A DNA stretch of 64,000 nt from Sabulicella rubraurantiaca (GTDB lineage Bacteria > Pseudomonadota > Alphaproteobacteria > Acetobacterales > Acetobacteraceae): assembly GCF_017355885.1 (NCBI RefSeq), contig NZ_JAFEUU010000004.1, positions 248,001 to 312,000 on the forward strand, read 5' to 3'. The number at the start of each line of letters is the position of its first letter. Within the stretch, counting starts at the first letter, position 1. Both the position numbers and the translations under genes were made by a program. Under the pieces are notes generated by a model. The model made no database searches and was not told the DNA's origin. It saw nothing but the letters and a program-made list of their open reading frames with translations. This document shows positions 26,462 to 34,937 of the stretch, piece by piece.

Positions 26462-27115
26462 TCAGAACGCAGGCGCCTCACGCGGATCGAGGAAGCGCGA
26501 GATATAGGCTGCCTGTTGCGTCCGGTAGCGCTCCCAAAGGCTCCGCAGCGCAGCCACCGGCGCGTCGTCCCAGTCCACGCGCAGATCCACCACCGGCCAG
26601 TCATGTACCTCGCTGACCAGCAGGCCGGCTCCATGCTCATCGTCGAACTCGCCGCCGGCCTCCAGCCCCGCCTCCAGGGCGCGGACGAGACGCTCGGCCA
26701 GGGGTTCGTCGGGCGAGGCGGTGAAGGCCGCCACCATGGCCGCCGGCACCCCCTCCTCGGCGAGGAGGTTGCCCATGGCGACGCAGTCCGTCCCGCTCGC
26801 CTGGCCTGTCTCGGGCATCCCGCTCTCGCCCATATGGAAGGCGCAGCGCCCATGCCGGTCCACCACCGCCACCTGCCGGTGTTCCGGCGCCGTGGTGCTT
26901 TCGAGCAGGAGGCGCAGCACCGCCTGCGCGCCAAGTCCCTGGCGCAGCAGGGTAAGCCCCAGCGGCGCCAGGGCGGGGTCGGAGAAATTCTGCGTCGCCA
27001 CCGCCCCCATCGGCCCGGTGCGGATGCAACGCGCCGCCGTGGCGACGGAGGAAGAGGTGACGACCGCCCCAAAGGCGCCCGTACGGGCGCAGCGGCCGAT
27101 CAGCGAATAGGTCAT
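26462..27115 (-). CDS. DUF1028-family protein
   Basis: 217 residues from ATG 27115 (MTYSLIGRCARTGAFGAVVTSS). Hallmarks are ARCIRTGPMGAVATQNFSDP and VVDRHGRCAFHMGESGMP, followed by TDCVAMGNLLAEEGVPAAM. DUF1028 proteins have an Ntn-hydrolase-like fold, and many lie beside peptide or amino-acid catabolism genes. The N-terminal nucleophile here is not certain from sequence. Translation is coupled to the ABC ATPase gene by an ATGA overlap (27112-27115). It is the last gene of the operon that begins with the HpaB-like monooxygenase. Confidence 0.88.
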   Translation of the reverse strand: MTYSLIGRCARTGAFGAVVTSSSVATAARCIRTGPMGAVATQNFSDPALAPLGLTLLRQGLGAQAVLRLLLESTTAPEHRQVAVVDRHGRCAFHMGESGMPETGQASGTDCVAMGNLLAEEGVPAAMVAAFTASPDEPLAERLVRALEAGLEAGGEFDDEHGAGLLVSEVHDWPVVDLRVDWDDAPVAALRSLWERYRTQQAAYISRFLDPREAPAF

Positions 27116-28191
27116 GCAGGTTCCTCGGCGGGAAAGGCGGCGCAGCAGGATGGCCCCGCCAGTTCGAGCACCCGCCCCGCGGCAAGGCCCGAGGCGAGCA
27201 TGGGCGCAAGGCGTGCCATGGCACGCCCCCCGGCAGCTTCGGCGCAGTCCAGGTGCACGTCCACGTGCCCGCCCTGGAACACGACGGAGCGCACCTCGCC
27301 GGACAGCAGCGCGGGGCCGCCGGGGGAAAGGGTCTCGGGTCGCAGGAAGGCGTCTACCGGCGCGCCCTGCGACAGGCCGCGCAGCGGCGTGGCATCGGCC
27401 TCCAGTACCGCCTGCCCCACCTCGATCCCCGCCGTCGTGCCCATCAGCCCGCGCAGACGGCCGCGCAGGACCGTGGCATCGCCCACGAAACCGGCCACGA
27501 AGCGGTCGGCCGGATGGGCGTAGACCTCCTCCGGCGTGCCGGCCTGATGGATGCGGCCACCGCACATCACGGCGATGCGGTCGCTCATCGCCAGCGCCTC
27601 GTGCTGGTCATGGGTGACGAAGAGCGTCGCGACGCCCGCCGCCCGCTGGATCTCGCGCACCTCCACCTGCAGGCCGCCGCGCAGCGCGCGGTCGAGGGCC
27701 GAGAAGGGCTCGTCCAGTAGGAGGATGCGCGGGCGGATCACCAGGGCGCGTGCCAGCGCCGCGCGCTGCTGCTGCCCGCCCGAAAGCTGGCGCGGGCGCC
27801 GGTCCTCCAGCCCGGAAAGGCGGACCATGCGCAGCGCCTCGGCCACGCGGTCCATCGCTTCGGCCTTGCCGATGCCACGGGCGCGCAGACCATAGGCCAC
27901 GTTCTCCGCCACGCTCATGTGCGGGAACAGCGCATAGGACTGGAACACCATGCCGATGTCGCGCTTCCACACCGGCACACGCGTCACGCTCTCGCCGCCC
28001 AGGAAGATCTCGCCCTCATCCGGAGTCTGAAAGCCAGCAACGAGGTTCAGCAGCGTCGTCTTGCCGCAGCCCGAGGGGCCGAGCAGCGTGACGAACTCTC
28101 CGGGCGCCACCACCAGCGACGCGCCGTGCAGCGCCGTCACCGCGCCGAAGCGGCGCGTCACGCCATCCAGGCGCAGCGCCTCAACGGCCAC
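27112..28191 (-). CDS. ABC transporter ATP-binding protein (PotA-like)
   Basis: 359 residues. The Walker A motif is GPSGCGKTTL near residue 39, the Q-loop is in MVFQSYALFPHM, the signature is LSGGQQQRAALARAL, Walker B is RILLLDEPFSALD, and the H-loop is in FVTHDQHEAL. The C-terminal third is a TOBE-type regulatory domain (VDAFLRPETLSPGG). The subfamily is the spermidine/putrescine and Fe(III)/thiosulfate importers. It overlaps the upstream permease gene by 11 bases and the following DUF1028 gene by 4. Confidence 0.94.
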   Translation of the reverse strand: MAVEALRLDGVTRRFGAVTALHGASLVVAPGEFVTLLGPSGCGKTTLLNLVAGFQTPDEGEIFLGGESVTRVPVWKRDIGMVFQSYALFPHMSVAENVAYGLRARGIGKAEAMDRVAEALRMVRLSGLEDRRPRQLSGGQQQRAALARALVIRPRILLLDEPFSALDRALRGGLQVEVREIQRAAGVATLFVTHDQHEALAMSDRIAVMCGGRIHQAGTPEEVYAHPADRFVAGFVGDATVLRGRLRGLMGTTAGIEVGQAVLEADATPLRGLSQGAPVDAFLRPETLSPGGPALLSGEVRSVVFQGGHVDVHLDCAEAAGGRAMARLAPMLASGLAAGRVLELAGPSCCAAFPAEEPA

Positions 28192-28978
28192 CCGGCACCT
28201 CCGTCCCCAGGACGCGCGATAGGCCGAGCCATCGGTCGGCGGCGAGGATGAGCAGCATGGTCGTCACGATCCAGATGGCGGAAAGCGCCGCGATGGAAGG
28301 GTCGGCATATTCACGCACGTAGTTGTACATGGCCACAGGCAATGTCTGCGTGCGCTGCGTCGAGACGAAGAGGCTGGCCGAGAACTCGGTGAAGGACAGG
28401 ATGGCAGCGAAGAGCCAGCCCCCCGCCAGCCCCGGCAGCAGCAGGGGCAACGTCACCTGTCGCAGCACCCGCCCCGGCGGTGCGCCGAGCGACAGGGCCG
28501 CGTCCTCCAGCCGCCCATCCAGCGACTTCAGCGAGATCCAGACCGAGCGCACCACGAAGGGCAGCACCAGCACCACGTGGCACAGCACCAGCAGCGGCAG
28601 GCCGCGCGGCAGGCCGGATTGCGCGAAAAGGGTCAGGAAGCCGAGCCCGACCACGAAATGCGGCACCACCAGCGGCGCCATCACCAGCGCCTCCAGCGTG
28701 CGCTTGCCGCGGAACTCCAGCTTCTCCAGCGTCAGCGCCGCCCCTGCTCCGAGCAGCGTGGCGATGACGGAAGCGGAGAGCATGACGAGGAGGCTGTTCC
28801 AGGCCCCGTCGCGGAAATCCGGATAGCTCAGCGCCCGCTCGAACCAGCGGGTGGACCATGCCTGTGGCGGGAAGTTCAGGATGGAGCGCGCGTCGAAGGC
28901 GACAATGCAGGCGACGATCGCCGGCATGGCGATGAAGCCCAGCAGCAGCAGCACCAGGATACGGAGCCACCACCTCAC
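28181..28978 (-). CDS. ABC transporter permease (PotC-like)
   Basis: A 265-residue inner-membrane permease with about six transmembrane segments, starting MRWWLRILVLLLLGFIAMP. The EAA loop is LEDAALSLGAPPGRVLRQVTLPLLLPGL near residues 155-185 (seen as DAALSLGAPPGRVLRQVTLP). The loop VVGLGFLTLF and the short, PotC-type length fit the second permease of polyamine-type importers. ATGA overlap with the preceding permease (28975-28978). Confidence 0.93.
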   Translation of the reverse strand: MRWWLRILVLLLLGFIAMPAIVACIVAFDARSILNFPPQAWSTRWFERALSYPDFRDGAWNSLLVMLSASVIATLLGAGAALTLEKLEFRGKRTLEALVMAPLVVPHFVVGLGFLTLFAQSGLPRGLPLLVLCHVVLVLPFVVRSVWISLKSLDGRLEDAALSLGAPPGRVLRQVTLPLLLPGLAGGWLFAAILSFTEFSASLFVSTQRTQTLPVAMYNYVREYADPSIAALSAIWIVTTMLLILAADRWLGLSRVLGTEVPGGR

Positions 28979-29844
28979 AGGCGCTGCTCCACCCGCCGCG
29001 TCAGCAGCGACAATGCCGCCAGGGTGACGGCGGTGAGCGCGAGGCCAGATACCGCCAGCGCCGCCGCGAAGGGAAAGTTGAAGGAAGCGAAGCCGAGTTG
29101 ATAGACGAGGTTCGAGATCATGTTCACCTTCCCCCCGCCCACGAGCTGCGGCGTGGCGAAGGCCGAGAAGGTCCAGGCGAAGGCCGTCGTTCCCGCCGCG
29201 AGGATGCCCGGCAGGCTGAGCGGCAAGGTGACGGTGAAGAAGCCGCGCGCCGGCGTGGCGCCGAGCGACTGCGCCGCGCGCTCCAGCTCCGGCTCGATAT
29301 GGGCGAGGCCGGCCGCCAGCATGATAACGACGATCGGCAGTGTCACATGCACCAGCGCCGCCAGCACGCCGCCCGTGGTGAAGAGCATCTCTGCCCTTCC
29401 GAGGCCGAACCAGGCCAGCGCCGCGTTCAGGAAGCCGCTATTTCCGAGCACCACGATCCAGCCATAGGTCCGCACGATTTCGCCGAGGAAGAGCGGCGTG
29501 ATGACGATGGCGAGGATGAAGGATCGCGCGAGGCGCGAACGCGTCCGCAGGATCGCCCAGGCCAGCGGATAACCGGCCAATAGCGAAAGGATCGCCGTTC
29601 CGGCGCAGAGCAGCAGCGTGTCCCAGAACACGCCGATATAAAGCGGGTGCGCCTGGGCCACGAAGTTCTGGAAGGTGAAGCCACCCGGCTCCAGCTCGCC
29701 CGGGACATGGGCGCGCAGCGCGTACTGGAAGATCGCCAGCAGCGCTGCCGCGAAGGCCAAGCCGCATAGCCAGGCGGGCAGCGCCAAGCCCCGAAGGAGG
29801 CCCGGTGCGCCATGGCCCAGCGCGGTGGAGTTCTCGCCAGCCAT
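28975..29844 (-). CDS. ABC transporter permease (PotB-like)
   Basis: A 289-residue inner-membrane permease starting MAGENSTALGHGAPGLLRG, with six predicted transmembrane segments. The EAA loop is LERAAQSLGATPARGFFTVTLPLSLPG near residues 190-215 (seen as RAAQSLGATPARGFFTVTLP). It pairs with the PotC-like protein as the heterodimeric channel. Three bases separate it from the upstream receptor gene. Confidence 0.93.
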   Translation of the reverse strand: MAGENSTALGHGAPGLLRGLALPAWLCGLAFAAALLAIFQYALRAHVPGELEPGGFTFQNFVAQAHPLYIGVFWDTLLLCAGTAILSLLAGYPLAWAILRTRSRLARSFILAIVITPLFLGEIVRTYGWIVVLGNSGFLNAALAWFGLGRAEMLFTTGGVLAALVHVTLPIVVIMLAAGLAHIEPELERAAQSLGATPARGFFTVTLPLSLPGILAAGTTAFAWTFSAFATPQLVGGGKVNMISNLVYQLGFASFNFPFAAALAVSGLALTAVTLAALSLLTRRVEQRL

Positions 29845-29847
29845 GCG

Positions 29848-30891
29848 TCAGCGGGCGATGATGTTCTCCTGGAACCAGCGCCGCCATTCATTCGTCTTCT
29901 CGGCGCGCAGGCGGTGATCGATGATCAGGGCCTGGGTGCTCCATTGCTCCGGCGTGGTGAAGACGCCGGGCAGGCTGGCGACGTTCTGCGGAAGCTGCAC
30001 GCCGGAGACGGTCGGGCTGCCCTTCTTGTCGGCGGCGATGGCGGCCTGCACCGCGGGGTCGAGCGCCATGTCGATGAAGCGCCACGCCGCCTCCTGGTTC
30101 CGGCTGCCCTTCATCACGGCCACCGTGTCCACGCCCAGTACTGCGCCCTCGCGCGGAATGGCGAGGCGCAGATTGACCCCCTGCCCTGCGATGTGGTGCG
30201 CATTCATCGACAGGATGACCTGCACCGGGGTGTCGCCGCTGGCGATCAGCTGCTGGCTGTTGGCGTCATTGGTGTAGAAGGCGCGGAAATTAGGGCGCAG
30301 CGCGCGGAGCCGGTCCTGCCCACGCTCCCAATTCGCCGCATCGGCGCCTTCCAGCTTGGCGGCGACAGCGATGAGATGCGAGGGATCGAAGTCGGGCGCG
30401 GCGATGCGGTTGCGCAGCTCGGGCTTCCAAAGGTCCGCCCAGCTTTCGAAATTCATGTTGGGCAGCAGGTCGGGACGCCAGCCGATGGTGTAGACATAGG
30501 CCCAGGTGCCGATGTGGAAGGGCGAAATGCGCGCCTGCTCCACCAGCCGCGACGCGTTCGGCACCTTGGAGGCGTCGAAGCGCTCGTAGAGATCGTCATT
30601 CGCGTAGAGCCAGCCGATATGGCTCGTCGTGAAGGTGATGTCGCTCTCGGGGGCGGAGCGGGTGAGGCGGGCGCGGTTCAGGCGGTCAATGGTGCCGCCC
30701 GTCTGGTATTCCACGGGTATGCCGGTGGCCTGGGTGTAGCGACGACCGATCTGCTCGCTCACCAGGTCGCGCCAGGAACCACCCCAGACGCTGATCCGCA
30801 GTGGCTGGCGGGACTGCGCCAGGGCGGGCGCGGCAAGCGCGGTGGCCCCGAGGGCCATCATTCCGCGGCGAGTGGTCTTCACATGGCTCAT
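29848..30891 (-). CDS. ABC transporter substrate-binding protein (PotD-like)
   Basis: 347 residues starting MSHVKTTRRGMMALGATALAAPALAQ. The RR-x-x-M pattern and ALA-Q cleavage site suggest a twin-arginine or Sec signal peptide. The mature part, with ISVWGGSWRDLVSEQIGRRY and MKGSRNQEAAWRFIDMALDP, belongs to the solute-binding family 1/8 group used for polyamines, opines and related cations. It is the receptor of the transporter encoded by the next three genes. A hairpin in the 87-base gap before it (30935-30965) may stabilise or attenuate the transcript. The ligand is unknown. Confidence 0.92.
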   Translation of the reverse strand: MSHVKTTRRGMMALGATALAAPALAQSRQPLRISVWGGSWRDLVSEQIGRRYTQATGIPVEYQTGGTIDRLNRARLTRSAPESDITFTTSHIGWLYANDDLYERFDASKVPNASRLVEQARISPFHIGTWAYVYTIGWRPDLLPNMNFESWADLWKPELRNRIAAPDFDPSHLIAVAAKLEGADAANWERGQDRLRALRPNFRAFYTNDANSQQLIASGDTPVQVILSMNAHHIAGQGVNLRLAIPREGAVLGVDTVAVMKGSRNQEAAWRFIDMALDPAVQAAIAADKKGSPTVSGVQLPQNVASLPGVFTTPEQWSTQALIIDHRLRAEKTNEWRRWFQENIIAR

Positions 30892-30934
30892 CTCACGCCT
30901 CCGTTGGCAACCCTGCGGGGGATTATGCTTGGCC

Positions 30935-30965
30935 CCGCCGCCCTTCCCCCTTTTGTGGGCGGCGG
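30935..30965 (-). promoter_or_regulatory. Intra-operon hairpin between two receptor genes
   Basis: CCGCCGCCC (30935-30943) and GGGCGGCGG (30957-30965) form a perfect 9-bp stem around a 13-base loop. On the minus-strand transcript it extends to 12 bp with one G-U pair. It lies after the Bug receptor and before the PotD-like receptor. With no U-run, it is more likely an mRNA-stability or partial-attenuation element than a full terminator. Confidence 0.45.
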
Positions 30966-30978
30966 AGCAAACTGGATC

Positions 30979-31962
30979 CTAGCCGGCGGTCACGCCCGCC
31001 ACGCGCACGACCTCGCGCCAGCGCGCGACCTCGCCGGCGACGAAGGTGGCGTATTCGGCGGCGCTGGGCCCACCCTCGGCCTGGAGGCCGAGGCCAAGCA
31101 GGCGCTCCCGCATCGCAGCCTCGACGAGAATGGTGCGCAGCGCGGAATTCAGGCGCTCCACCACCGGCGCAGGCAGCCCGGCGGGGCCACAGACGCCGAA
31201 CCAGGCCGCGGCGACGAGGTCGGGGTGACCCTGCTCGGAATAGGTCGGCACGTCGGGGAAATTCGGCAGCCGCGCGCGCGAGGCGACGGCCAGGGCGCGC
31301 AGGCTGCCCGTGCGCACGAGTTCCGCATGAGCAGACAGATTATCCGACACGGCAGCGATGGTCCCGGCGAGAAGGTCGGCCTGTGCCGGGGCGGAGCCGC
31401 GATAGGGCACGTGCTGCATCGGCAGGTCGAGCGACCGTGCTGCGAGCTCTCCCGTCAGGTGGCCCAGGCTGCCATTGCCGCCGGAGCCGAAGGGCACCGG
31501 GCGCACCGAGGCGCGCCCGGCCGCGACGAAATCGGCCAAAGTCCGGAAGGGAGAGTTGGCCGCCACCAGCAGCGCCACCGGCCCGCTGGCGACCAAGCCG
31601 ACATGCGCGAAATCGCGCACCGCGTCATAAGGCTGGCTGGGGTTGAGGGCTGGGCCGACGCCATGCGCGGCGGAGGAGGTGAAGAGCAACGTGTGCCCGT
31701 CCGGCTGCGCGCGGGCCACGTACTCGGTGCCGATCTGCCCGCCCGCACCGGCGCGATTCTCCACGACGACAGGCTGGCCAAGCGCAGGCTCGAGCCGCGC
31801 CGCGACGATGCGCGCGACGAGGTCGGCCGGCCCGCCCGCGGCGAAGGCGACGACGAGGCGCACCGGGCGTGCGGGCCAGGCAGGCTGCGCGCGTGCCGGC
31901 ATGGCAAGCGCTGCCGCGCCCGCCACTAGGAGGCCACGCCTCGACCCTGCCAACTTCCTCAT
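30979..31962 (-). CDS. Bug/TctC-family periplasmic solute receptor
   Basis: 327 residues from ATG 31962 (MRKLAGSRRGLLVAGAAALAMPARAQ), chosen because GGGAG lies six bases upstream; ATG 31968 would be too close to it. The signal peptide ends ARA-Q. Bug hallmarks are RPVRLVVAFAAGGPADLVAR, VVVENRAGAGGQIGTEYVAR and QPDGHT. It sits between RidA and the ABC receptor inside the HpaB operon, so the operon has two receptors of different families. Confidence 0.92.
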   Translation of the reverse strand: MRKLAGSRRGLLVAGAAALAMPARAQPAWPARPVRLVVAFAAGGPADLVARIVAARLEPALGQPVVVENRAGAGGQIGTEYVARAQPDGHTLLFTSSAAHGVGPALNPSQPYDAVRDFAHVGLVASGPVALLVAANSPFRTLADFVAAGRASVRPVPFGSGGNGSLGHLTGELAARSLDLPMQHVPYRGSAPAQADLLAGTIAAVSDNLSAHAELVRTGSLRALAVASRARLPNFPDVPTYSEQGHPDLVAAAWFGVCGPAGLPAPVVERLNSALRTILVEAAMRERLLGLGLQAEGGPSAAEYATFVAGEVARWREVVRVAGVTAG

Positions 31963-32030
31963 ACCCATCTCCCGTCCTCGCCCTCGTTGGGGCAGCACCG
32001 CCGCGCGCCCCCTGCGCGGCGAAGCAATCC

Positions 32031-32444
32031 TCATGCCGCGGGCGAGATTTCCGCCACGATGTCGATCTCCATCAGGTATTCGGGCTTCGCGAGGCCCTGG
32101 ACGATCAGGCCGGTGGAGACGGGAAACACGCCCTTCAGCCACCGTCCGACCACACGATACACCGGTTCGCGAAAGGCGCGATCGGTGATGTAGATGCGGA
32201 TGCTCACCACGTCCTGCAGCGTGGCGCCTGCCTCCTCCAGCAGCACCTTGGCGCAGCGCATGGCATTCTCGGCCTGCGCCGCCGGGTCACCGATGCCGAC
32301 GATGGTGCCGTCGAAATCCATCGCCGTCTGGCCGCGCAGATAGACCGTGTTCCCTGCACGCACCGCCATGCACACGTCATTGTCGAGCGTCTGCTCGGGA
32401 TAGGCGTCCTTGGTATTGAACTTGCGAAAACGCTGGACGTGCAT
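32031..32444 (-). CDS. RidA/YjgF-family protein
   Basis: 137 residues starting MHVQRFRKFNTKDAYPEQTL. It has GNTVYLRGQTAMDFDGTIVGIGDPAAQAENAM and LQDVVSIRIYITDRAFREPV in the order expected for the RidA trimer fold (seen here as VYLRGQTAMDF and VSIRIYITDR). It has the catalytic-type arginine in the SIRIYITD strand. RidA enzymes hydrolyse enamine/imine intermediates; catabolic members act on aromatic-ring products. A TGATG junction links it to the HpaB-like gene (1-base overlap), suggesting it processes an intermediate of that monooxygenase. Confidence 0.9.
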   Translation of the reverse strand: MHVQRFRKFNTKDAYPEQTLDNDVCMAVRAGNTVYLRGQTAMDFDGTIVGIGDPAAQAENAMRCAKVLLEEAGATLQDVVSIRIYITDRAFREPVYRVVGRWLKGVFPVSTGLIVQGLAKPEYLMEIDIVAEISPAA

Positions 32445-33919
32445 CAGGCGGCGGCCTTCCCGACAGGTTTCACGGACGTGCCATCCACCTTGTCGGAAAG
32501 GCTGGCGGCGCGCTTCACGAAGTCCAGTGGACCCGAAAAATCGAAGCTCTTGTAGACCGCCGCGAGGTGATTGAAGTGCGGCGCCTGCGCGAATTGCACA
32601 AAGGCGAGGCGGTGCCCTGCATATCCGCTGTTCAGGAGGTCACGCGCATAGGCCAGCAGCTTGCGCCGGTCATCCGCATCCCAGGAATCGTTCAGAGTGT
32701 AGAACTTCCGCAGCCACTGTCCGGCCTCGCCATCGAACTGCGCGGCGTCGGGGGTGACGCAGATCTGCCCGCCGATGAGCTCGCGCGCCGCATGCATCAT
32801 CACGGGAAGCTGCGAGCAGGCGAGGACGCGGCCGGCATAGAGGATGGACTGATTCGGCATCAACAGCCCCGCCGGCGAAGGCTCGGCCAGCGCGATGGAT
32901 GCGGCGAGATGCGCGCGGATGCCCTCGCGATAGCAGACGAGGTCGGCGAGCTTCTCCTGCACGGCCTGGAGCTTCTCCAGCCCGGTCTGCCGCGCATTCC
33001 ACATCGCCACGCCGATCATGGCGTCGGCGACGTAGAGCAGGCGCAGGACGTAGGGGAAGGCGCTGTAGCGGTGCAGCGTGGCCCGCACCTGCTGCGCGGC
33101 ACGGGTGTGGCGGTAGAAGAACACGTCCTCCCAAGGGATCAGCACGTCGTCGAACACGACCAGCGCCTCCACCTCGTCGAAGCGGGACGCGATGGGGTTG
33201 TCGCGCGGATCGCCCACATGGGCGAAGCCGGCGCGGCAGATGTGCTTCACCCCCGGCGCGCCCATGCGGACGATGCAGCCGACGGCGTGGATGCTTTCCT
33301 TCTCATCCGTCCAGGCGCCGACGGTCGGCTTCAGATAGGCCTGGTCGGCATAGGGCGCCGCGGTCTCGAACTTGGCGCCGCGGATGATGACGCCCTTGTC
33401 CGTTTCCTTGGTGACACGGATCATCATGTCCGGGTCGCGCTGGTCGATGGGACGCGAGCGGTCGCCCTTCGGGTCGGTGTTGGCCGAGACGTGGAAGGGA
33501 TCCTTCACGATCACGTCGCGGATGTGCCGGTCGATATTGTCTGCGAAGCGCGGATCGATTCCAGCCAGGATGTCGCGCCCGTCCTGGAGCGACCACATCT
33601 CGCCGATCGTCTCGTCGCCCATGCGGGTGGCGATGCCGCCGAGATCCTGCAGCAGCACGTCCACCGCCGCCCACTTGCGGTGCCAGTCCTCCTGCGTGCG
33701 GGGGGGCTGCTGGAAGACGCTGTGGGTGCCGTCCGCGTCGCTGAAGGTCAGCTTGGGCGCGGTCGCCGCTTCATGGTGCAGGTCGTACATGCGGGCCTTG
33801 GCGGCCACGATGGGCGCGAGGGCGGGGTGGGACGCGACGTCCTTTACCCGTTCGCCATCGATATAGACCTCGCGGCCATCCTTGAGCCCTTCCAGGTATT
33901 GCGCGCCGGTACGAATCAT
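32444..33919 (-). CDS. 4-hydroxyphenylacetate 3-hydroxylase (HpaB) family monooxygenase
   Basis: 491 residues starting MIRTGAQYLEGLKDGREVYIDGERV, the typical family N-terminus (RTG..Y..SL.D.R.v...G). FADH2-dependent oxygenase features include DPKGDRSRP near residue 150, VIIRGAKFETAAPYADQAY near 185 and VVFDDVLIPWEDVFFYRH near 270. Its flavin reductase partner is not in the operon. Members hydroxylate phenols or cleave pyrrole-2-carboxylate-type rings, so the substrate is open. It is the first gene of the operon and divergent from the LysR gene across 100 bases. GGAGG precedes the start. Confidence 0.9.
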   Translation of the reverse strand: MIRTGAQYLEGLKDGREVYIDGERVKDVASHPALAPIVAAKARMYDLHHEAATAPKLTFSDADGTHSVFQQPPRTQEDWHRKWAAVDVLLQDLGGIATRMGDETIGEMWSLQDGRDILAGIDPRFADNIDRHIRDVIVKDPFHVSANTDPKGDRSRPIDQRDPDMMIRVTKETDKGVIIRGAKFETAAPYADQAYLKPTVGAWTDEKESIHAVGCIVRMGAPGVKHICRAGFAHVGDPRDNPIASRFDEVEALVVFDDVLIPWEDVFFYRHTRAAQQVRATLHRYSAFPYVLRLLYVADAMIGVAMWNARQTGLEKLQAVQEKLADLVCYREGIRAHLAASIALAEPSPAGLLMPNQSILYAGRVLACSQLPVMMHAARELIGGQICVTPDAAQFDGEAGQWLRKFYTLNDSWDADDRRKLLAYARDLLNSGYAGHRLAFVQFAQAPHFNHLAAVYKSFDFSGPLDFVKRAASLSDKVDGTSVKPVGKAAA

Positions 33920-33982
33920 CGCGGCCTCCAGTCCATTGGTCGGGGCGGAGCATGGCAGCCCGCCTGCATCGGCGAAACCAGT

Positions 33983-34014
33983 TTATTCCGGGGCAAGGCA
34001 TCGGTTATTCCGAT
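33983..34014. promoter_or_regulatory. LysR-type binding site in the HpaB/LysR divergent region
   Basis: ATCGGTTATTCCGAT (34000-34014) is a T-N11-A motif with a perfect 5-bp dyad (ATCGG/CCGAT). An upstream copy of its right half, TTATTCCG, lies at 33983-33990, 22 bases (two helical turns) from the copy at 34005-34012. This matches the arrangement of LysR recognition and activation sites. It ends 5 bases before the lysR start and 81 bases before the HpaB start. Confidence 0.68.
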
Positions 34015-34019
34015 ACTCC

Positions 34020-34937
34020 ATGCGCCTCTCCCTCCGTGCCCTGCGCTATGCCGTCGCCGTCGCCGACCATGGCTCCGTCTCCGCCGCGGCGCGGCGCCTC
34101 CATGTCTCCCAGCCCTCGGTGAGCGAGGCGGTGGCGGCGCTCGAAGCCGATTTCGGCTTTCCCCTCTTCGTCCGTCACCATGCGCGCGGTGTGACGCCCA
34201 CTGTGGCCGGGGCGCGCGTGCTGGCGGAAGGTCGTGCCCTGCTCACCCACGCCGAAGCCTTCGACGCCCAGGCCCGCGCCATGGGGCAGGAACCGGCGGG
34301 CGAGGTCACGCTGGGTTGCTTCCTCACCGTCGCGCCGCGCTTCATCCCGACCCTGCTGGCCGGGTTCGGGCAGAGCTTCCCGCAGGTCACGGTGCGTCTG
34401 GAGGAAGCGGACCATGCCGGAATGCTGGACGCGCTGGCCGAGGGGCGGACCGAACTCGCCCTCGGGTATGATTACGGACTGCCGCCCGGCGTCCGCGCCG
34501 AGCCCCTGGCGCGACTCCCGGCGCAGGCGCTGCTTCCGGTCGGGCACCGGCTGTCCCGCAGGGCGCGCCTCTCTCTGCCCGATCTGGTGGAGGAGCCCTT
34601 CCTGCTGCTCGACCTGCCCATTTCGCGCGAATACTTCCTCGGCCTGTTCCGCGCCGCCGGGCTGTCGCCAAGAATCGGCTTCCGATCGCGCGGGATCGAG
34701 ATGGTGCGCGGCATGGTGGCGGCGGGACATGGCTGGTCCATCCTGAACGTCGTCCCCTCCTCGCCGCATTCGGCCGATGGCAAGCGCCTGGTCGCGCTGC
34801 CGCTGACGGATGCCGTGCCCGTGCGCCTCGTGCTGCTGCGGCCCGCGGACCGCCCCGAGCGCCCGGCGGTGGCGGCGCTGGCCGGCTATATCCGCGACGC
34901 CTTCGCGGCGGGCGGCCTCTTCGACCCGGCGGTCTAG
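34020..34937 (+). CDS. LysR-family transcriptional regulator
   Basis: 305 residues from ATG 34020 (MRLSLRALRYAVAVADHGSVS). The helix-turn-helix is AVADHGSVSAAARRLHVSQPSVSEAVAALE (seen as SAAARRLHVSQPSVSEAV); the frame opens 138 bases earlier but without LysR similarity. The ligand-binding domain begins GEVTLGCFLTVAPRFIPTLL. It is divergent from the HpaB operon, over the T-N11-A site at 34000-34014, and is its likely activator. The tail converges with and touches the D-2-hydroxyacid dehydrogenase gene (4-base overlap). Confidence 0.93.
   Translation: MRLSLRALRYAVAVADHGSVSAAARRLHVSQPSVSEAVAALEADFGFPLFVRHHARGVTPTVAGARVLAEGRALLTHAEAFDAQARAMGQEPAGEVTLGCFLTVAPRFIPTLLAGFGQSFPQVTVRLEEADHAGMLDALAEGRTELALGYDYGLPPGVRAEPLARLPAQALLPVGHRLSRRARLSLPDLVEEPFLLLDLPISREYFLGLFRAAGLSPRIGFRSRGIEMVRGMVAAGHGWSILNVVPSSPHSADGKRLVALPLTDAVPVRLVLLRPADRPERPAVAALAGYIRDAFAAGGLFDPAV

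Noticed and set aside
29812-31929. Plus-strand open frame of about 700 codons
   Set aside because: Antisense to the PotD-like and Bug receptors; composition is histidine/arginine-rich as in other shadows.
32567-34471. Plus-strand open frame running through HpaB and lysR
   Set aside because: Shadow of the HpaB-like gene, entering the lysR gene in the wrong frame.
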